A stretch of 25,695 nt of DNA. It comes from CAZCZU01 sp964503475 (GTDB lineage Bacteria; Pseudomonadota; Zetaproteobacteria; Mariprofundales; Mariprofundaceae). Below, in pieces: positions 14,492-25,096 of this stretch. Under the pieces are notes generated by a model, which saw only the letters and a program-made list of their open reading frames with translations, did no database searches and was not told where the DNA came from. The stretch lies in NCBI GenBank assembly GCA_964503475.1, contig CAZCZU010000037.1, positions 1 to 25,695 of the forward strand, in the 5' to 3' direction. The position numbers and the translations under genes are program-made. Position 1 is the stretch's first letter; each line of letters begins with the position of its first letter.

Positions 14492-15424
14492 TTGACACAC
14501 ATCCGCATCGCCACCCGCCGATCCCCGCTTGCCCTGTGGCAGGCCGAACATGTTGCCGCCGAGCTTGAGCGTCTGCATCCGGGTCAGGTGACCACCGAGC
14601 TGGTCAAGATCGAAACCAAGGGGGACAAGATCCTCGACGTACCACTGGCCAAGGTGGGTGGTAAGGGTCTGTTTACCAAGGAGATCGACATGGCACTGTT
14701 CGACGGCCGTGCCGATATCGCCGTGCACTCGATGAAGGATGTGCCGACCGTACTGCCGGAGGGGACCTCGATCCGCGCCATCCCGGAGCGCGAGGATCCG
14801 CGCGATTCGGTGGCGACCATCACCGGCGGTGGTCTGGAGACCCTGCCGGAGGGCGCCAAAATCGGTACCTCCTCCCTGCGTCGTGTGGCGCAGCTGAAGA
14901 CCAAGTTCCCCCACTTCGAGTTCCAGTGGGTACGCGGCAACATCCAGACGCGCCTCTCCAAGCTCGGCAAGGAGGTGGATGCGGTGATCCTTGCGGCGGC
15001 CGGTGTGCGTCGCATGGGCATGGAAGAGAAGATGCACCAGTTCATCGATACCGAGATCATGCTGCCGGCCGTGGCGCAGGGTACGCTCGGTATCCAGACC
15101 CGCGATACCGATGATGAGATCAATGCCATGGTCGATGCCCTCAATCATACCGATACCGTCGATCGCACCCGTGCCGAACGCGCTTTCCTGGCGCGCCTGG
15201 AGGGCGGTTGCCAGGTGCCGATCGCGGCTTACGCGACACTTGATGGCGACAAGCTGCATCTGATCGGCCTGGTTGGCGCGGTGGACGGTTCGCAGCTGAT
15301 CAAGCGCGAGATCAGCGGTACCCGTGCCGAAGGCGAGGCGATGGGCATCAAGCTGGCCGATGAGGTGCTGGATGCCGGTGCCCGTCCGATCCTCGAAGCC
15401 CTGTATGCTGAGGGGAAAATCTAG
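14492..15424 (+). CDS. hemC: Porphobilinogen deaminase (hydroxymethylbilane synthase)
   Basis: HemC polymerises four porphobilinogens into hydroxymethylbilane in heme synthesis. The 310-aa protein starts MTHIRIATRRSPLALWQAEH and has the catalytic Asp83 in HSMKDVP, the GTSSLRR segment, and the dipyrromethane-binding Cys240 in LEGGCQVPIA. The start codon is TTG 14492: it gives the family-typical N terminus, GAGAGG lies about 6 nt upstream, and no upstream ATG or GTG fits. A strong terminator follows, so hemC ends its unit. hemD does not follow it here. Confidence 0.96.
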   Translation: MTHIRIATRRSPLALWQAEHVAAELERLHPGQVTTELVKIETKGDKILDVPLAKVGGKGLFTKEIDMALFDGRADIAVHSMKDVPTVLPEGTSIRAIPEREDPRDSVATITGGGLETLPEGAKIGTSSLRRVAQLKTKFPHFEFQWVRGNIQTRLSKLGKEVDAVILAAAGVRRMGMEEKMHQFIDTEIMLPAVAQGTLGIQTRDTDDEINAMVDALNHTDTVDRTRAERAFLARLEGGCQVPIAAYATLDGDKLHLIGLVGAVDGSQLIKREISGTRAEGEAMGIKLADEVLDAGARPILEALYAEGKI

Positions 15425-15453
15425 AAACACGCAACCGTCGTGACTGTGTGAAG

Positions 15454-15478
15454 CGCCCGGCCTCAGTGCCGGGCGTTT
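15454..15478 (+). terminator. Strong intrinsic terminator after hemC
   Basis: CGCCCGGC at 15454-15461 pairs perfectly with GCCGGGCG at 15468-15475 around CTCAGT, followed by TTTGT. It lies between the convergent hemC and ymdB. The T-tail is on the hemC side; the opposite strand has only CTTC. Confidence 0.85.
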
Positions 15479-15490
15479 GTCATTCAGGGC

Positions 15491-16282
15491 TCAGTCACGA
15501 ATGGCAATGCGCTCGATGTCGATAGCCTTGCGCGTGGCCGGATCGATCGCTACACGGGTGGCAAAGATGCTCGCACCACGCTCCACGGCCTCGAATCGCT
15601 GTGGCAGCTTGTCGATCATGCGCGTCAGCGCCCCCTCCGGTTTCATGCCGATGATCGACTGATAGGAACCGGTCATGCCGATATCCGACTGGTAGGCCGT
15701 ACCCTTGGGCATAATTGCTTCGTCGCAGGTGGGCACATGCGTATGGGTACCGTAAACAAACGAGGCGCGGCCGTTCAGGTGCCAGCCCATGCCCATCTTC
15801 TCACTGGTCGCCTCGGCGTGCATGTCGACCAGAATGGCGCTGACATCGTCGGGAATCTCATCCAGGGCCTCATCGGCGGCATTGAAAGGGCAGTCCCACG
15901 GGCCCATGAACACCTGGCCGATCAGGTTGACGACGGCAATGCGATGGCCGGCGGCCGTCTCGGCGATGGTCCAGCCGCGCCCGGGGGCGGCGGCGGTAAA
16001 GTTCATCGGACGCACGAAGCGATCATCCTCGTCGATCAGACGCAGGAATTCGCGCTGGTCCCAGCAGTGGTTGCCATTGGTCAGGACATCGACACCGATA
16101 TCGAACATCTCATCGGCGGTTTTGGCTGTGGTGCCGAAGCCGGCGGCAAGGTTCTCGCCGTTGGCGACTACAAAGTCGATGGTGTGCTGATCGATCAGGC
16201 GGGGCAGGTGCTCGCGCAGGGCGCGTCTGCCGGCCTTGCCGATGATGTCGCCGATCACAAGGATGTTCAGGCGTTCGGACAT
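15491..16282 (-). CDS. ymdB: YmdB-family metallophosphoesterase
   Basis: YmdB proteins are dinuclear-metal phosphodiesterases; the Bacillus enzyme acts on cyclic nucleotides and affects biofilm and motility decisions. The 263-aa product has the full motif set: ILVIGDIIGKAGRR with Asp12, NGEN at 41-44, NGNHCWD at 69-75, VDMHAEATSEK at 152-162, and GTHTHVPT at 178-185. ATG 16282 lies inside the 3' end of fau (16-base overlap), with GAGGTC a few bases upstream. It is the last gene of the minus-strand zapA-6S-fau block. Substrate in this organism is unknown. Confidence 0.93.
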   Translation of the reverse strand: MSERLNILVIGDIIGKAGRRALREHLPRLIDQHTIDFVVANGENLAAGFGTTAKTADEMFDIGVDVLTNGNHCWDQREFLRLIDEDDRFVRPMNFTAAAPGRGWTIAETAAGHRIAVVNLIGQVFMGPWDCPFNAADEALDEIPDDVSAILVDMHAEATSEKMGMGWHLNGRASFVYGTHTHVPTCDEAIMPKGTAYQSDIGMTGSYQSIIGMKPEGALTRMIDKLPQRFEAVERGASIFATRVAIDPATRKAIDIERIAIRD

Positions 16283-16830
16283 GGAATGACCTCGTTTTCG
16301 TTAATGATGATATCAAGCGGGATATCATGCGGTTCGGTGGGGACCGACTCAAACTCCTGGCAGGAGAAGGCAAGCCCGATGATCTGCCTGATACCCTGGC
16401 GGTGGCTCGCAAGCCAGCGATCGAAATAACCTATGCCCATACCCAGGCGATTGCCGGAACGGTCGAAAGCGGTGAGCGGACAGAGAATCACAGCCGGTCC
16501 ATTGGCTGCCTGCCAGACAGGGCCGTCCACAGGTTCGAGAATACCGAACGGGCCGCGTTTCCAGAGCGAGTCGGCCGCGATGCGATGCCACTCAAGATGC
16601 TGATCCGACTCCATGCGCGGTGCATAGAGCGTCTGCTTCAGCTCACTGAACAGGGCGCCGGTATCCACCTCATCCGCCCGGGAGCGATAGGCGAGCACAG
16701 CATGGTCGGGATAGCCTGCAAGGAAGCCTTCAAGCCGGTCGATAATGCGGCGGGAGTAATCGCTACGTTGCTGGTCGGATAGTGCCTGGCGGCGGGCAAT
16801 CGCCTCGCTTCGAAGCAGGGGTTTATGCAT
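16267..16830 (-). CDS. fau: 5-formyltetrahydrofolate cyclo-ligase
   Basis: This enzyme converts 5-formyl-THF to 5,10-methenyl-THF with ATP; E. coli names include ygfA and fau. The 187-aa protein shows LYAPRM, PFGILEP and the C-terminal ATP/folate motif FDRSGNRLGMGIGYFDRWLA. The start is taken at ATG 16830; ATG 16845 would add five residues, and neither has a clear Shine-Dalgarno. It lies directly downstream of the 6S RNA gene, as in enterobacteria, where the two are cotranscribed. Its end overlaps ymdB by 16 bases. Confidence 0.92.
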   Translation of the reverse strand: MHKPLLRSEAIARRQALSDQQRSDYSRRIIDRLEGFLAGYPDHAVLAYRSRADEVDTGALFSELKQTLYAPRMESDQHLEWHRIAADSLWKRGPFGILEPVDGPVWQAANGPAVILCPLTAFDRSGNRLGMGIGYFDRWLASHRQGIRQIIGLAFSCQEFESVPTEPHDIPLDIIINENEVIPCPNA

Positions 16831-16865
16831 GGGCGGGCTGATCATGGCAGGGGGAATAAGAGCAC

Positions 16866-17049
16866 AAAAGAGGCGCCCCCGCACTGGCGAATTGACATCG
16901 TGTTGTCGAACCCTCTATTACGAGGTGGGCGCTGCACTCCTGCATCAGGTATCCCCGGAAGGGGACGCACACAGCCGGAGTAGGTAAGCTCCCGTTCGAC
17001 ACGTATCGGCTCAGGCAACGATGTGTCAATCGATCAGCGCAGGGGCGCT
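16866..17049 (-). ncRNA. ssrS: 6S RNA
   Basis: 6S RNA binds sigma70 RNA polymerase by mimicking an open promoter. On the minus strand the 5' segment GCGCCCC...GATTGACACATCG pairs over a long stem with the 3' segment CGATGTCAAT...GGGGCGC. An internal helix pairs GTGTCGAAC with GTTCGACAACAC, and CCCC-TTCC-GGGG forms an apical hairpin. GCCTGAGCCGATA at 17016-17004 contains the same CCTGAGCCGATA that templates product RNA in E. coli 6S. The size of about 184 nt and the zapA-ssrS-fau order fit. CTCTTTT at the 3' end looks like a termination tail. The 5' end overlaps the last codons of zapA; both ends are approximate. Confidence 0.9.
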
Positions 17050-17327
17050 TTAGCTAAACCTTCCACCTGAGATACGACTTCGTCAAGAGTGGAGATGAGG
17101 CCGTTGAGGTTTTCGACCTGACCCTGCGATTTGGAGAGCAGTTCACCGGCCAGGTTGAGGGCGACGAGCGTCATCAGGCGATCCGAGCTGGCGGTCGAGC
17201 CGACAGCGCGCAATTCGTCGATCTGCTCCTGCACCATGGCGGCCGCGGCGCGCACATGATCGGGATCGTCGTCGGTGCGGATGGTGAAGGTGCGCCCCAT
17301 CAGGGTCACTTCGATGGCGTGGCTCAT
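17034..17327 (-). CDS. zapA: Cell division protein ZapA
   Basis: ZapA bundles FtsZ filaments at the division ring. The 97-aa protein has the usual two-part form: an N-terminal domain (VTLMGRTFTIRTDDDPDHVRAAA, in the family pattern I-x-G-R-x-Y/F-T-I) and a C-terminal coiled coil. The ATG overlaps the stop of the upstream coiled-coil gene by four bases. 6S RNA begins within or just before its last codons, so the 6S promoter probably lies inside zapA. Confidence 0.92.
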   Translation of the reverse strand: MSHAIEVTLMGRTFTIRTDDDPDHVRAAAAMVQEQIDELRAVGSTASSDRLMTLVALNLAGELLSKSQGQVENLNGLISTLDEVVSQVEGLAKAPLR

Positions 17328-17623
17328 GAGTCGGGCTGCTCCGTGTTGCTCATCAGCTGGTCGAGCTTGCCGATGGCATTGTCGACGCGGCTACGCGCCT
17401 CCTGCTGCTTGTGCTGGGAGTCGTTCAGCTCGCTCTCCAGGCGATGCACCTGATCGCGCCGCTTGCGCAGCTCCGCCTCCGCCAGGCGCACCACTTCGCG
17501 CAGGCGCTGGTTTTCGGCGATCAGTTTTTCCATATTGCGGCGTACGGTCGACAGATGACCGGTCAGGGTTTCGATACGCTGCTGGATGGCATCGTGATTG
17601 TCATGCTCGAGCATGCCGGACAT
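17324..17623 (-). CDS. Small coiled-coil protein upstream of zapA (ZapB-like)
   Basis: The product is almost entirely a predicted coiled coil: heptad-rich runs such as IQQRIETLTGHLSTVRRNM and LRKRRDQVHRLESELN, charged and without Cys. Small coiled-coil proteins commonly sit directly upstream of zapA in gammaproteobacteria and are thought to act at the division ring. With start ATG 17623 it has 99 residues; ATG 17614 and TTG 17650 are alternatives, and none has a good Shine-Dalgarno. The four-base overlap with zapA supports joint function. Name and role are inferred from context. Confidence 0.75.
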   Translation of the reverse strand: MSGMLEHDNHDAIQQRIETLTGHLSTVRRNMEKLIAENQRLREVVRLAEAELRKRRDQVHRLESELNDSQHKQQEARSRVDNAIGKLDQLMSNTEQPDS

Positions 17624-17677
17624 TGAAGCACTGCGGCTGCGACCGGTCAACTGATAGATGCGTTAAAAATCTATACG

Positions 17678-18436
17678 TTATGGGGCGATAGATGACTCTA
17701 TGTCGGCCAGCCAGGGTGCGTGTTCGATCAGCCAGCCGGCAATAATGCTGAAGCTGCCGAGAAAAATAAGGGCGCCGACGATCATCAGGAGGATGCCCGA
17801 GACGATCTCGACGGCATGCAGGTGGTGCTTGAAACGTTGCGACCAGTTCAGGAAGGCATCGGTAGCAAATGCGGCCAGCAGAAAGGGGATGGCCAGGCCT
17901 GCCGAGTAGGCGGAGAGCAGCAGGATACCATGTCCGACCTGCTGCTGGGCACCGGCCACAGCCAGGATGGCGCCGAGGATGGGGCCGACGCAGGGGGTCC
18001 AGCCGAAGGCAAAAGCTGCACCCAGCATCAAAGCACCCAGGCCGCTGCGGGCGTTGACCGTGCCGGTATCCAGGCGTGCTTCCATCATCAGGAAGGGAAT
18101 GCGAATCAGGCCGGTGTAGTGCAGGCCGAAGATGAAGATGAGCAGGCCGGCGATTTTGCCGAGGATGGCGAGGTTGGCCAGCAGCCACTGGCCGAGCCAG
18201 GTGGCCGAGGCACCGAGGGCGATAAAGATGAGGCTGAAGCCGAGTACGAACCAGAGCGACTGAATGACGGCGGCACGTTTGACGGCATGCCCCGTTTCGC
18301 TATCGGGATGGCGCAGCGCCTCCACGGATACACCACTGATATAGGAGAGGTAAGCCGGCACCAGCGGCAGAACGCAGGGCGAGAGAAACGACAACAGGCC
18401 GGCAAGCAGGGCTCCGGCAACGGTAACTTCGATCAT
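17678..18436 (-). CDS. ccdA: CcdA, thiol-reductant membrane transporter
   Basis: CcdA carries electrons from cytoplasmic thioredoxin to periplasmic thiol proteins and is required for System II cytochrome c assembly. The 252-aa protein has six membrane segments with the redox pair Cys21 (SPCVLPL) in the first and Cys149 (TPCVGP) in the fourth, as in DsbD-beta domains. ATG 18436 follows GAAAGGA about 10 nt upstream. It lies 54 nt after cutA on the same strand. resB and ccsA are 13 kb away in this window; no thioredoxin-like partner (ResA/CcsX) is adjacent. Confidence 0.93.
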   Translation of the reverse strand: MIEVTVAGALLAGLLSFLSPCVLPLVPAYLSYISGVSVEALRHPDSETGHAVKRAAVIQSLWFVLGFSLIFIALGASATWLGQWLLANLAILGKIAGLLIFIFGLHYTGLIRIPFLMMEARLDTGTVNARSGLGALMLGAAFAFGWTPCVGPILGAILAVAGAQQQVGHGILLLSAYSAGLAIPFLLAAFATDAFLNWSQRFKHHLHAVEIVSGILLMIVGALIFLGSFSIIAGWLIEHAPWLADIESSIAP

Positions 18437-18490
18437 AGGGTTCCATTCCTTTCAGGGTGTCGCATGGGTGCTGCAGTCGGGCTTGCAGTG

Positions 18491-18808
18491 TCAGCGACAG
18501 CTCTCATTGAGCCAGGCACCATAGGCGTCGGCCGCCGTGCCGTCGAGGCGGATAATTTCCGGCACGTCGTAGGGGTGGTGTTCATGGAGCCAGGCGACGA
18601 CACTTTCGCTCTGTTGCGGCGTAGTCTTGATCTGCAGGTAGTGCTCCGCATCTGTTTCAATCCCATCCTGCCAGCGATAGACGGAGTTGCCGGCAGCTGA
18701 AACCTGCACGCATGCCGCCAGCCGCTGTTCGACCAGAGCCCGGGCCAGGGCTTCGGCAGCCTGCGAATCGTCGATGCTGGTCAGGAGCAGGGTCACGGGT
18801 ACGAACAT
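18491..18808 (-). CDS. cutA: CutA divalent-cation tolerance protein
   Basis: CutA is a small trimeric protein linked to copper and other divalent-cation tolerance; its biochemical role is unsettled. The 105-aa product matches the family along its length: ALARALVEQRLAACVQV, SVYRWQDGIETDAEHYLQIKT (split VYRWQDGIE and LQIKT), and HPYDVPEIIRL. ATG 18808 is the start although no Shine-Dalgarno is seen. It opens the minus-strand block and is divergent from acs across a 119-nt region. Confidence 0.93.
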   Translation of the reverse strand: MFVPVTLLLTSIDDSQAAEALARALVEQRLAACVQVSAAGNSVYRWQDGIETDAEHYLQIKTTPQQSESVVAWLHEHHPYDVPEIIRLDGTAADAYGAWLNESCR

Positions 18809-18867
18809 GGAGGATAACGGTAGCCGAACAGTGGCCCGCTTGTGAAGTGTGAGCTGGCCGGTTGACC

Positions 18868-18895
18868 TTTGCCGTCGCCTGCGAAAGGCTACAAT
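18868..18895 (+). promoter_or_regulatory. Candidate acs promoter
   Basis: A good -10 box TACAAT at 18890-18895 is preceded by TTTGCC at 18868-18873 with 16-nt spacing. The better -35 match TTGACC at 18862-18867 is 22 nt away, too far for normal use, so an activator may assist. The leader would be about 25 nt. Confidence 0.45.
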
Positions 18896-18927
18896 GCAAT
18901 CACTGTACGCCTTAAGGGAGGTGCATC

Positions 18928-20871
<1,944 letters not shown>

Positions 20872-20886
20872 TACCGGGCTGAAGGC

Positions 20887-23514
20887 ATGAGCCCTCCCGT
20901 GCTGCTGCAGTCGTCGGTGGGCCGGATGCCGACCGCGGCACGCTGGTACCTTGCCGGCACCAGTATGCTGGCGCTGGTACTGGTTGCGGTGCATTTCGCC
21001 CTGCAGGTGACGGCACAGCAGCAGGCCAGAAGCCAGGTCGCGGCCTGGGCTGCGCAATCGGGCGCCACCGTCGGTTCGGTGCGTCTGCGTATGCTGCGCG
21101 GTGCTTTGACGGTTTCAGACTTCCGGTGGCATGGGGAGGGCATCTCGGCCCATTTGCCGTTCCTGCTGTTGCGCGGCGACTTTACAGCGGCCGGAGAGAC
21201 CCCGCGCCTGACCGAAATCCGATTCAGACATGCAGATGTCCGGCTGGCAAAAGCGTTCGGTGCTGAAGAGGTGTTGTTGCCGGCATGGTTGCCTCCTCTT
21301 CTGCAAAAGGTGCGCCTGATCGACGGCGACGCTGACCTTGTTCTGATGTCGCGCGATGACGGGTTGCCAAGAGAGCCCGTGCATCTGGGCGATGTTCACT
21401 ATGTGCTGCACGGAAAGGCCGGGAAGCGCCAATGGCAGGCGGATGGCCGATTATTCAACGGGCGTCTGGATGTGCAGGCGGGCCCGGCAGGGGTGGATGT
21501 CCGGTTTGAAGGAATGGATGCCGATCGCATGGAGGCAGCCGTGGGGCTGGCCGCGCTGCCCGGTCGTTTGCGTGGTGCCTGGCAACTGAAGGGCGACAGG
21601 CAGCGAGGGGAACTTGAACTGCGCGCTGCGGATGATGAAGAGCATGGCCGTCTTGTCTGGCAGGGACGGCAAGGCGGAGGCGGCTGGCGTATTGATGCGC
21701 ATGGCAGACACTGGCCGCTGGCCATGCTGGCTCCGTTTGCACCGCGCCCGGGAGGCAGCCGGCTGGTTGCCGGCTATCTGGATGCCGCCATGCATCTGCA
21801 AAGCTCCGGAAAAGGGTGGAAGGTACGCCTGCCCAGCAGCGACATCGAGGGGCTCACCTTTACCGATGGACGGGCAGGAGCACGGCAGGGAGGCGTGTAC
21901 GTGCGTCAGTTGCATCTGGTCGACGTGGCCCTGGCATGGCCGGAGCGGCAGCTGAAGGCCGCACGGGCCGAACTTCAGGATGCGAGCCTGGCGCTGGAGG
22001 ACGGGGCCGGGGTGCCATTGCCTGACTGGCAGATCGACTGCGATGCGATCACGGTCGAGCGGCTGCGTCCCGGTATCCGGACAGGAAGTACCATGTTCTG
22101 GCTGCCCGATGTTTCGGGTAAGGCATCGTTATCGGAGAAGGGGCGGTTTGAACTGGCGCTGGCGACGACAGCCGGCGAGGAAGAACAGTGGCGCCTGCAG
22201 GGGGAGGGCACGATGATGCCGGGCCAGCCATGGCGTGCCACACTGCAGCTTGAGGGCGGACAGATTCCGTTCGTTCGTTTGAGGCCTTTACTGGAAGGGC
22301 ATCTGGCGGACGGGCGCGATATGGCCGGAATGCTCTCGCTGCGGGGCGAGTGGCATTTCGGAGCCGCGGCCGGCGGAGTGCCGTGGCGGTTGGCCGGCAA
22401 GGTGCATGGGAAAGATATCTCGCTGATGCTCGATGGACGCCAGTGGGGGGCGGCCAGTGTCGACGCGACGCTGGCGGAAGCGACGCCTGCGGCACCGCCC
22501 CACTTTGCCGATATGGCGGCGGACGACTGGTTCTGCCTTGCAGCCTTGCAGCCCATGCGCTCCGAGCCCGCAAGCGAGGTGGTGGAACGGCCGCCATTCT
22601 GGTTCGGCGACTGGAGGATCGATAAGCTGGCGCTGCGGAGCGGCAGTGTCAGTTTCGGCCAGGCGGATGCCCGCTGGCTGGAGCATGCTGATGTGACGCT
22701 GGCGCCGATTGCCCCGGGCAAAAGCATCGCCATGAACATGCAGGGCACGTTGGCTGAGGGAGCCCTGAAGGTTAAAGGAGAGTGGAATCCCTGGGGCGAG
22801 GCGTCTCATTTCAGCGGTGAAGCGACATTGCGGCATGCGCTTCCATTTGTGTTGCGCGACTGGTTGCATCTTTCCGGGATGCCGCGCCTGACGCGCGGAC
22901 GTATTTCGGCGAAGCTTAAGCTAAGGGATGACGGGCTGCTCTATACCGGAAGCCTGGATGTCGAGATGGCGCATGCGGCGCTCGAAGGCGGCGCCTTTGG
23001 CGACGATCCGTTGCCGGATCGAATCGGCTATCGTGCTATCGATCTCTTCGAGCGGCTGGGAGCGGCCGGGCGTGCCCGGGTGCATGTGCCGCTGGAGGGG
23101 CGCTGGAGCGAGCGGCCGCTTGGCTGGGGTGTGTTGGCCGATGCCTTGTTGCAGGGATTGAAGCGCAAGGCGGAGGAGGGTCGGGCGCGAAGTGTTCGCC
23201 GTTCGGCCCCGTTGATTCTTTCTCACATTCGCCTGCATCAGGAGAGCGGGCTGCAGCATAATGAGCGGGTGCGCCTGCGCCAAGTGATCGCCTATCTGCG
23301 CCAGCATAAGAAGATGGCCGTCGAGCTGATGCCGCAGATCGGCAACCTGCCGCTGGATGCGGCGCTGGTGGAGCGGGTGCGCCAGACCCAGCGCTATATC
23401 GAAATGTTCATGGTGGATCGCGGTGTGAATCACGGACGGATTGTGCCGGTATGGCCGAGTGAGATTCAACGCAGCGGCGAGGCGACGGGAATCCGTATTC
23501 AGGCGGTGATGTAG
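20887..23514 (+). CDS. Large DUF748/AsmA-like envelope protein
   Basis: The 875-aa product starts with one membrane anchor at about residues 18-38 (RWYLAGTSMLALVLVAVHFAL region), followed by a long beta-rich periplasmic part with the repeated strand-turn pattern of AsmA/DUF748 proteins. Examples are GSVSFGQADARW and ALKVKGEWNPWGEAS. The segment RVHVPLEGRWSERPLGW matches the DUF748 pattern of a Pro-Val-x-Gly turn followed by a long helix. The last 100 residues (LRQVIAYLRQHKKMAVELMPQ, then VRQTQRYIEMFM) resemble the OmpA-like tail seen after DUF748. AsmA-like proteins are thought to help move lipids between membranes; a role here is inferred. It lies 15 nt after acs. The start is uncertain: GAAGG is only 2 nt from ATG 20887, and ATG 20926 is possible. 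Confidence 0.75.
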   Translation: MSPPVLLQSSVGRMPTAARWYLAGTSMLALVLVAVHFALQVTAQQQARSQVAAWAAQSGATVGSVRLRMLRGALTVSDFRWHGEGISAHLPFLLLRGDFTAAGETPRLTEIRFRHADVRLAKAFGAEEVLLPAWLPPLLQKVRLIDGDADLVLMSRDDGLPREPVHLGDVHYVLHGKAGKRQWQADGRLFNGRLDVQAGPAGVDVRFEGMDADRMEAAVGLAALPGRLRGAWQLKGDRQRGELELRAADDEEHGRLVWQGRQGGGGWRIDAHGRHWPLAMLAPFAPRPGGSRLVAGYLDAAMHLQSSGKGWKVRLPSSDIEGLTFTDGRAGARQGGVYVRQLHLVDVALAWPERQLKAARAELQDASLALEDGAGVPLPDWQIDCDAITVERLRPGIRTGSTMFWLPDVSGKASLSEKGRFELALATTAGEEEQWRLQGEGTMMPGQPWRATLQLEGGQIPFVRLRPLLEGHLADGRDMAGMLSLRGEWHFGAAAGGVPWRLAGKVHGKDISLMLDGRQWGAASVDATLAEATPAAPPHFADMAADDWFCLAALQPMRSEPASEVVERPPFWFGDWRIDKLALRSGSVSFGQADARWLEHADVTLAPIAPGKSIAMNMQGTLAEGALKVKGEWNPWGEASHFSGEATLRHALPFVLRDWLHLSGMPRLTRGRISAKLKLRDDGLLYTGSLDVEMAHAALEGGAFGDDPLPDRIGYRAIDLFERLGAAGRARVHVPLEGRWSERPLGWGVLADALLQGLKRKAEEGRARSVRRSAPLILSHIRLHQESGLQHNERVRLRQVIAYLRQHKKMAVELMPQIGNLPLDAALVERVRQTQRYIEMFMVDRGVNHGRIVPVWPSEIQRSGEATGIRIQAVM

Positions 23515-23579
23515 GCGCGACTCTCTGTTAAGCTGCCGCGCAATCCATGGATGGGACGTTTCACCCGTCGGGCAGGGCG

Positions 23580-23608
23580 TTCCCGCAGATCCGCGATTCA
23601 AATATAGA
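23580..23608 (+). promoter_or_regulatory. Candidate gltX promoter
   Basis: TTCCCG at 23580-23585 and TATAGA at 23603-23608 are 17 nt apart, in the 114-nt gap before gltX. The -10 box is good, the -35 box poor. The leader would be about 15 nt, containing the GGAG ribosome site. Confidence 0.45.
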
Positions 23609-23628
23609 ACAAGAATTGGAGTGACCCC

Positions 23629-25035
23629 GTGACCGTTCGTACCCGCTTTGCACCCTCACCCACCGGCATGCTGCATATCGGTGGTGCCCGCACCGCACTC
23701 TTCTCCTGGCTTTATGCCCGCCATCATGGCGGCGAGTTCGTGCTGCGTATCGAGGATACCGATCGTGAACGTTCGACCGATGAGGCGACAGCGGTGATTC
23801 TGGATGGCCTGAAGTGGCTGGGACTGGACTGGGATGGCGAGCCGGTGTTCCAGAGTCAGCGCCAGGCGCGCCATGTGGCAGCTGTCGAGCAGTTGCTGGC
23901 CGAAGGCAAGGCCTACAAGTGCTACTGCAGCAAGGATGAGCTCGATGCCATGCGCGAGGCGCAGCGTGCCGCCGGTCAAAAGCCGATGTATGACGGGCGT
24001 TGTCGCCACCGCAGCGAGCATCCGGAAGGGGCGCCCTACGTGGTCCGTTTCCGTTCGCCGGATGAGGGCGAGACCTGGGTGCGCGACCTGGTGCTCGGCG
24101 ATGTCTGTTTTCCCAATGGTGAGCTGGACGATCTTATTATTATGCGTTCGGACGGTACGCCGACCTATAACCTGGCCGTAGTGATCGATGATGCCGATAT
24201 GGGGATCAGCCATGTGGTGCGCGGTTCCGATCACCTGAACAATACGCCGCGCCAGATTCAGCTCTATCAGGCGCTGGGTTTGCCGGTGCCGCAGTTTGCC
24301 CATATCCCGCTGATTCATGGTCCGGACGGGGCAAAGATGTCCAAGCGTCATGGCGCGGTTGCCATTACCGAGTACCGCGAGGCGGGATACCTGGCCGATG
24401 CGGTGATCAACTACCTGGCCCGACTCGGCTGGTCGCACGGCGATGAAGAGGTGTTCCCGCGCGCGCAGTTGATGGAGTTGTTCGACCTGGCGGCCGTCGG
24501 TAAGACGGCTGCCCGCTTCGACCAGCAGAAGCTCGACTGGCTGAACGGTCATTACATGCGCTCCAGCGAGCCGCAGGCCCTGCGGGGCGAGGTGGAGGCG
24601 CGCCTGCGTGCCGAAGGCGTTGAGGTCGGGGCGCCGGATCTTGCGGCCGTGGTCGCCGTGCTGCAGGAGCGCTCGAAGAATCTTGTTGAGATGGCGAATG
24701 GGGCCCGCATGTTTTATGTCGCGCCCGAGTCTTACGATGAGAAGGCGGTGAAGAAGCACATCAAGGCCGAGAGTGGTGCCCTGCTGGCCCGCTTTGCCGA
24801 GGAGGCAGCGAAGCTGGACTCCTGGCATGCCGAGGCGATCCATCCGCTGTTGCAACGGGTGTGCGAGGAGGCGGAAGTGGGGCTGGGCAAGCTGGCGCAG
24901 CCGATTCGCATCATGCTGGCCGGCGTGGCTGTTTCGCCGCCGATCGACGAGACCCTGGCCCTGATTGGCAGGGATGAAGCCTTGCGGCGTATCGCTGCGG
25001 GCATGCAGGCGCTGGGGCTTTCGGCCGGCGTCTGA
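23629..25035 (+). CDS. gltX: Glutamyl-tRNA synthetase
   Basis: GltX charges tRNA-Glu with glutamate. The 468-aa class I synthetase has the HIGH-type motif HIGG at residues 16-19, the KMSKR loop at 236-240, and a zinc site whose residues fall at Cys98, Cys100, Cys125 and His127, the same numbers as in the E. coli enzyme. GTG 23629 is the start: GGAG lies 7 nt upstream and the protein begins MTVRTRFAPSPTG. The four downstream tRNA genes have their own promoter. Confidence 0.97.
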   Translation: MTVRTRFAPSPTGMLHIGGARTALFSWLYARHHGGEFVLRIEDTDRERSTDEATAVILDGLKWLGLDWDGEPVFQSQRQARHVAAVEQLLAEGKAYKCYCSKDELDAMREAQRAAGQKPMYDGRCRHRSEHPEGAPYVVRFRSPDEGETWVRDLVLGDVCFPNGELDDLIIMRSDGTPTYNLAVVIDDADMGISHVVRGSDHLNNTPRQIQLYQALGLPVPQFAHIPLIHGPDGAKMSKRHGAVAITEYREAGYLADAVINYLARLGWSHGDEEVFPRAQLMELFDLAAVGKTAARFDQQKLDWLNGHYMRSSEPQALRGEVEARLRAEGVEVGAPDLAAVVAVLQERSKNLVEMANGARMFYVAPESYDEKAVKKHIKAESGALLARFAEEAAKLDSWHAEAIHPLLQRVCEEAEVGLGKLAQPIRIMLAGVAVSPPIDETLALIGRDEALRRIAAGMQALGLSAGV

Positions 25036-25057
25036 GCGGAGGAATGAAAAACCGGGC

Positions 25058-25085
25058 TTGAGTTTGGCAGGCCGGTGCGTATGAT
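25058..25085 (+). promoter_or_regulatory. Promoter of the tRNA-tuf cluster
   Basis: TTGAGT at 25058-25063 and TATGAT at 25080-25085 are 16 nt apart; the -10 box ends 12 nt before tRNA-Thr. This is the same geometry as the tRNA-Arg promoter. Confidence 0.75.
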
Positions 25086-25096
25086 GCGCCGTCTTC

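Noticed and set aside
17720..18700. Plus-strand ORF (326 aa) opposite ccdA and cutA
   Set aside because: ccdA and cutA on the other strand carry full family motifs; this frame is Glu/Gln/Gly-rich without any motif.
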